6,229 bases of DNA from Desulfobulbus sp. (lineage in GTDB: Bacteria; Desulfobacterota; Desulfobulbia; Desulfobulbales; Desulfobulbaceae), in the NCBI GenBank assembly GCA_030600525.1, contig JAUVLX010000216.1:1-6229 (forward strand), read 5' to 3'. Both the position numbers and the translations under genes were made by a program. The stretch's first letter is position 1. Each line of letters opens with the position of its first letter. Under the pieces are notes generated by a model, which was given only the letters and a program-made list of their open reading frames with translations, was not told the origin of the DNA and ran no database searches. Positions 4,886-6,229 of this stretch are shown here, piece after piece.

Positions 4886-6229
4886 TTAATATAATTGATA
4901 TAAAATGAATGTTATCACAACAACGGCAGCGAGACTGGTTGTGTAAAATAATACGTACTGAATCTGTCCACTTTGCAATATTCTTACTTTACCTCCGAGG
5001 GCTCGAACAGAGCGGGCAAAGCCATCGACCACACCATCAATACCGTGCCAGTCAAACCATGCCCAAAAATTACTCAGAGTCATCAAAGATCGCAGGCCAA
5101 CAGCTTTATAAGCCTCTCCCCAAGATGTATCAAACCACTGAATCGGATGTTTGCTCAACCACAGAAATCCACGTCCAAGCTGTCGATACAACCAATCAAC
5201 ATCGAGGCAGATCTTGTCAACCGGTGTCATTAATCCTTTGAGCAGGAAGAAAGCAAGACCAGCGAATCCAAGGAGTTGCAAGGTTTCTGCAAGATGGTAA
5301 GCAGTAAATGGGTTGTATTCTACAGGATACGGCAGCATAGAATAGAGAATACCAGGAGCAGAACCTACCAGAATACAGAGAGTAGCCCCCAAAGCCATGG
5401 CAATCATCATATTCACCGGTGGATCACCGGCGCGTTCCCACGTTTCATCGCTGCAATTATTTTTCCCAAAAAAGAGGAAATAAGGCAGTTTCAAGCCATT
5501 ATAAATGAAGGTACCTGTGGCTCCAAACATTAACAACCAAGAGGCTACGTAGAGGTGTTCCTCAAACCCTGCTGTGATGATCATGGATTTGGAAACATAC
5601 GCTGCAAAATAAGGTGCAGCAGAGATTGACAGGCACCCAATAATGGTAAAGAACAGGGTTGCCGGCATTTTTTTGTATAAGCCACCCAGTTCTGTGAATT
5701 TGGTTTTACCGGTCATATACAAAACAGAACCGGTACCCATGAAAAGTAAACTCTTATAGAGGATATGGACAACGGCATGGGCAGTCGCACCATTTATGGC
5801 TAGATCGGTTCCAATGCCAACACCTGCAACCATATACCCAACTTGGGAGACAATGGACCAAGCTAATAACTTGCGGATATCATTTTCCATTACCGCGTAT
5901 ATGACACCGTAAAGAGCCATGGCTACACCAAGAATAATAAGTATCTCCATTCCTGCGCATGCTCTGGCCAGAGTATAGACTGCTGTTTTGGTGGTAAAGG
6001 CACACATGAATACTGCGCCATTAAAAGAGGCTTCGCTATATGAATCAGGGAGCCAGGAATGCAACGGGACAACAGCTGCGTTCAGAGCAAAGCCGATCAT
6101 AATAAGCCAGGTGTACAGTTCAGGGTGGGCAACATCCATAAGGTCAAATGAAATATTACCGACTGCTTGATATCTAAGCATGATACCAGCCAGCAGAATG
6201 ATTCCGCCTATGGTGTGGATGAGCAAATA
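4886..6229 (-). CDS. Proton-conducting antiporter-like subunit in the NuoL position (MrpD/NuoL type), 5' partial
   Basis: This membrane protein of the NuoL/NuoM/MrpD antiporter superfamily lies directly upstream of nuoM, so it probably serves as the distal pump subunit of complex I. The frame is open to the right edge. The TTG at 6226 is an internal Leu codon (reading YLLIHTIGG), not a start, and roughly 150 or more N-terminal residues lie outside. Numbering from that Leu, visible motifs are PLHSWLPDSYSEAS (54-67), AFTTKTAVYTLAR (76-88), LLAWSIVSQVGYM (120-132), HAVVHILYKSLLFMGTG (150-166) and YVSKSMI (210-216). Lys80 (TM8) and Lys213 (TM12) fit the ion path, but Asn49 occupies the TM7 lysine position. 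After the antiporter core come about 100 residues with a long amphipathic part (roughly 340-420, including DGVVDGFARSVRALGG) and a final membrane helix (about 424-446). This resembles the lateral helix and anchor of NuoL. It may be annotated elsewhere as nuoL or as Na+/H+ antiporter subunit D. Confidence 0.88.
   Translation of the reverse strand, partial: YLLIHTIGGIILLAGIMLRYQAVGNISFDLMDVAHPELYTWLIMIGFALNAAVVPLHSWLPDSYSEASFNGAVFMCAFTTKTAVYTLARACAGMEILIILGVAMALYGVIYAVMENDIRKLLAWSIVSQVGYMVAGVGIGTDLAINGATAHAVVHILYKSLLFMGTGSVLYMTGKTKFTELGGLYKKMPATLFFTIIGCLSISAAPYFAAYVSKSMIITAGFEEHLYVASWLLMFGATGTFIYNGLKLPYFLFFGKNNCSDETWERAGDPPVNMMIAMALGATLCILVGSAPGILYSMLPYPVEYNPFTAYHLAETLQLLGFAGLAFFLLKGLMTPVDKICLDVDWLYRQLGRGFLWLSKHPIQWFDTSWGEAYKAVGLRSLMTLSNFWAWFDWHGIDGVVDGFARSVRALGGKVRILQSGQIQYVLFYTTSLAAVVVITFILYQLY

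Noticed and set aside
3401..5533. Several forward ORFs of 60-110 codons (3401-3634, 3800-4087, 4646-4889, 4909-5241, 5276-5533)
   Set aside because: All are antisense to nuoM and the antiporter gene, their compositions are not protein-like, and they are explained by the reverse-strand reading frames.
5988..6170. 60-codon forward ORF near the right edge
   Set aside because: It is antisense to the conserved MrpD/NuoL-type coding region.
6224..6226. TTG as the start codon of the antiporter gene
   Set aside because: The frame stays open to the window edge (TAT precedes it), and the residues are in the middle of a conserved membrane helix, so the gene begins outside.

Overview
The window holds one complete forward gene, glyA, converging on three reverse-strand genes for membrane-arm subunits of respiratory complex I (NADH:quinone oxidoreductase). 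By eye the GC content is in the low-to-mid forties. The sequence suggests a Gram-negative anaerobe of the Desulfobacterota, perhaps Desulfobulbales-like. The reasons are an MrpD/NuoL-type antiporter subunit directly upstream of nuoM, the wording of the NuoM and NuoN motifs, and a SHMT with the PYSGSPAN signature. This placement comes from remembered family sequences, not from a search.

Layout. Positions 1-86 carry what looks like the tail of a broken M3-family metallopeptidase (oligopeptidase A-like) reading into the window. It stops far earlier than the family does. Positions 87-508 have no recognisable gene; they are AT-rich, with short inverted repeats and one 10-bp direct repeat. glyA (509-1765, +) encodes an apparently intact serine hydroxymethyltransferase behind a good ribosome binding site. 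A strong symmetrical hairpin flanked by A and T tracts (1783-1821) follows and can terminate transcription from both sides.

On the minus strand, in transcription order, come a 5'-truncated antiporter-like subunit in the NuoL position (6229-4886), nuoM (4873-3362) and nuoN (3273-1855). They look like the end of a nuo operon: same strand, gaps of 12 and 88 nt, and a terminator just after nuoN. The three proteins are paralogous antiporter-like subunits that are thought to move protons or sodium ions across the cytoplasmic membrane when electron transfer in the peripheral arm drives the long membrane arm.

No clearly new system is visible. The points worth a second look are non-canonical residues in the antiporter-like subunits (Asn for the TM7 Lys in the first gene; Ala for the invariant Asp of WLPDAH, and an Arg inside TM6, in NuoM). 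Others are a possible 25-codon ORF and a hairpin between nuoM and nuoN, the broken peptidase, and the non-enterobacterial character of glyA.
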